Origin: Porphyra umbilicalis | Taxonomy: Eukaryota; Rhodophyta; Bangiophyceae; Bangiales; Bangiaceae | Reading direction: 5' to 3' | NCBI GenBank assembly: GCA_002049455.2 | Contig: KV919177.1 | Span: 1 to 55,593 of the forward strand | DNA length: 55,593 bases | Shown here: piece by piece, positions 54,481 through 55,593 of the stretch | Layout: every line of letters starts with the position of its first letter | Position numbering within the stretch: position 1 is the first letter of the stretch | The notes under the pieces: model-generated | Databases searched by the model: none | What the model was told of the DNA's origin: nothing | What the model saw: only the letters and a program-made list of their open reading frames with translations | Made by a program: the position numbers and the translations under genes

Positions 54481-55593
54481 GCGCGGGGAGCGTCGGGGGC
54501 CCGCACATCCCCGACATGCGACTGACTGCCCCCGCCAGTACCGCCGACGGGCGGCGGGTGCGTCGTCGCAGCAGCCGTCGGCAGCGGGGAGGGGTGCGGC
54601 CCGCCCGCCCGCCCGCCCGCCCGCGACGACGCGCGTCGGGCGGCGACCGTGCAGCGGCGATGGAGGTCAGTGTCCCCGCCGGCGCCGCCGCGCGGCCGCG
54701 ATCGCCGTGGCGCCGCGTGCGCCGACGACGCGCGGCAGACGCGTGCGGCGGGGCGGCGACGGAAGGAGCCCGTGGCGCCGGTGGCGCCGGTGGCGCCGGT
54801 CGGCGGCACGCATCGCCGAGGCGCCGGCGGCTGGCCGACGCCGTCGGTGGGTGCGTCGTCGCGGCCGTGAGGTTTCCGTCGCGCTCCTACCGTGGGATGG
54901 GGGGGCGGCGGGGAGGGGCCCCTCCGTCTGGGCCGCCGCCGCTGCCACGCGCCCGCCGCCGCCGCCGCTCCCGCCGCCACTACCGCCGTCACGCTGGCCG
55001 TCGCGACGCTGCCGGGCGTCGGTCCCCGTTTTGCGGGGGCACCTTCCCGCCTCGTGGCACGGCCGCGGCGGCGTGACGCGGCGGCCGTGGCGCGGCCGTC
55101 ACCCCGCATGCCCGTGCGCTTGACTTGGTCACGCCGCCGTCGCCGCCGCCACGGGCATGAGGGGGTGAGAGGGGGGGGCGCCGTCGCTGCCCGACGCGCG
55201 GGAGGCGTCGCCGAGACGGCCGGCGGGCGGCAGCAGCAGGCGCGGGGAAGCCGGGGGGTTCACCACCCGCAGCGTGCGCTCGGGCGAGCGTTGCCCGTCG
55301 GCGGCAGCGGCGGCGGCGACACCCGCGCGTCCCGCCACCCGCCGCCCCGTGGCGGTGAGTCCCCGCAGCCCGTGTCCCCGGGCGACACATTCCCCCCCCC
55401 CCTGCTCCCCCCCCCCCCCTCTGGCACCGGCGCCGCCATCCCCTCCCCCCCCCCCCCCCCCCCCCCCACCCCACCGGCGTCACGGAGCCCTTTAGCGCCG
55501 CCACCCCCTCCCCCGCCGCCCCCCCCCCTGCTACAAGGCGCCCTCTGGCGTCGGCAGCGCGTCTCCCCTCTTCCCCCCCACCCCCCGCGGCCG
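53020..55593. other. Extremely GC-rich terminal region with G/C homopolymers
   Basis: GCC/GGC trinucleotide-like sequence dominates, with G runs near 53853-53925 and long C runs near 55387-55475. Overlapping open frames on both strands are an outcome of composition. A short AT-richer interval at 54180-54215 is the only break. Runs of this length are places where sequence length errors are likely. Confidence 0.5.

Noticed and set aside
53283..55109. Minus-strand frame of 608 codons at the right edge
   Set aside because: Pro/Arg/Gly repeat text with competing open frames on both strands; no motif supports it.
1..55593. CRISPR array or prokaryotic operon
   Set aside because: No regularly spaced short palindromic repeats with unique spacers. 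Introns and eukaryotic transposons exclude a prokaryotic source.

Overview
This is a 55.6 kb GC-rich eukaryotic nuclear window. Three things show it: canonical spliceosomal introns, eukaryotic transposon classes (Ty3 chromovirus, PIF/Harbinger, and a CACTA/Plavaka/KDZ-type element), and a host-like SWIM+RING ubiquitin-ligase-type protein with long Ala/Pro/Gly tracts. The style (GC-rich, intron-poor, transposon-dense) fits an alga, perhaps a bangialean red alga. That assignment is inference; nothing here proves the species.

Layout. At 974-4447 (minus) lies a transposase of CACTA/Plavaka/KDZ type, split into two ORFs by about 110 bp that may be an intron. At 6757-10323 (plus) is an unrecognised three-exon gene with two good introns, both in phase 0. 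At 13575-15280 (plus) is a single-polypeptide SWIM + RING protein. At 15677-24742 is a complete PIF/Harbinger element with 28-bp terminal inverted repeats and TAA target duplications. It carries a Myb/trihelix-like protein (plus) convergent with a DD35E transposase (minus) that has one in-frame TGA. At 25626-30274 is a shorter sibling of that element in the opposite orientation. It shares both ends, has TGA duplications and has lost the genes. Both siblings contain a multi-kilobase, strand-asymmetric GC-rich tandem tract. At 30563-41107 is a Ty3 chromovirus with about 396-bp LTRs and a perfect GCAGC target duplication. Its gag-pol is broken by frameshifts, stops and an insertion of about 250 bp, and it carries an antisense ORF between pol and the 3' LTR. 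At 46646-48978 are remnants of a second, unrelated Harbinger family, again with convergent accessory ORF and transposase. At 50540-51818 is a foldback inverted repeat with arms near 475 bp. From about 52.9 kb to the end the sequence is extremely GC-rich and its coding content cannot be decided by eye.

How the parts relate. Most of the window is transposon. In each Harbinger pair the accessory protein probably helps the transposase bind subterminal repeats; in the first element these are arrays of a CGTTGGC word plus a 71-bp palindrome. Nearly all in-frame stops in the transposon genes can be explained by C-to-T transitions (CAG to TAG, CGA to TGA), which suggests deamination-driven decay. Only the SWIM-RING gene and the three-exon gene look like intact host-type genes.
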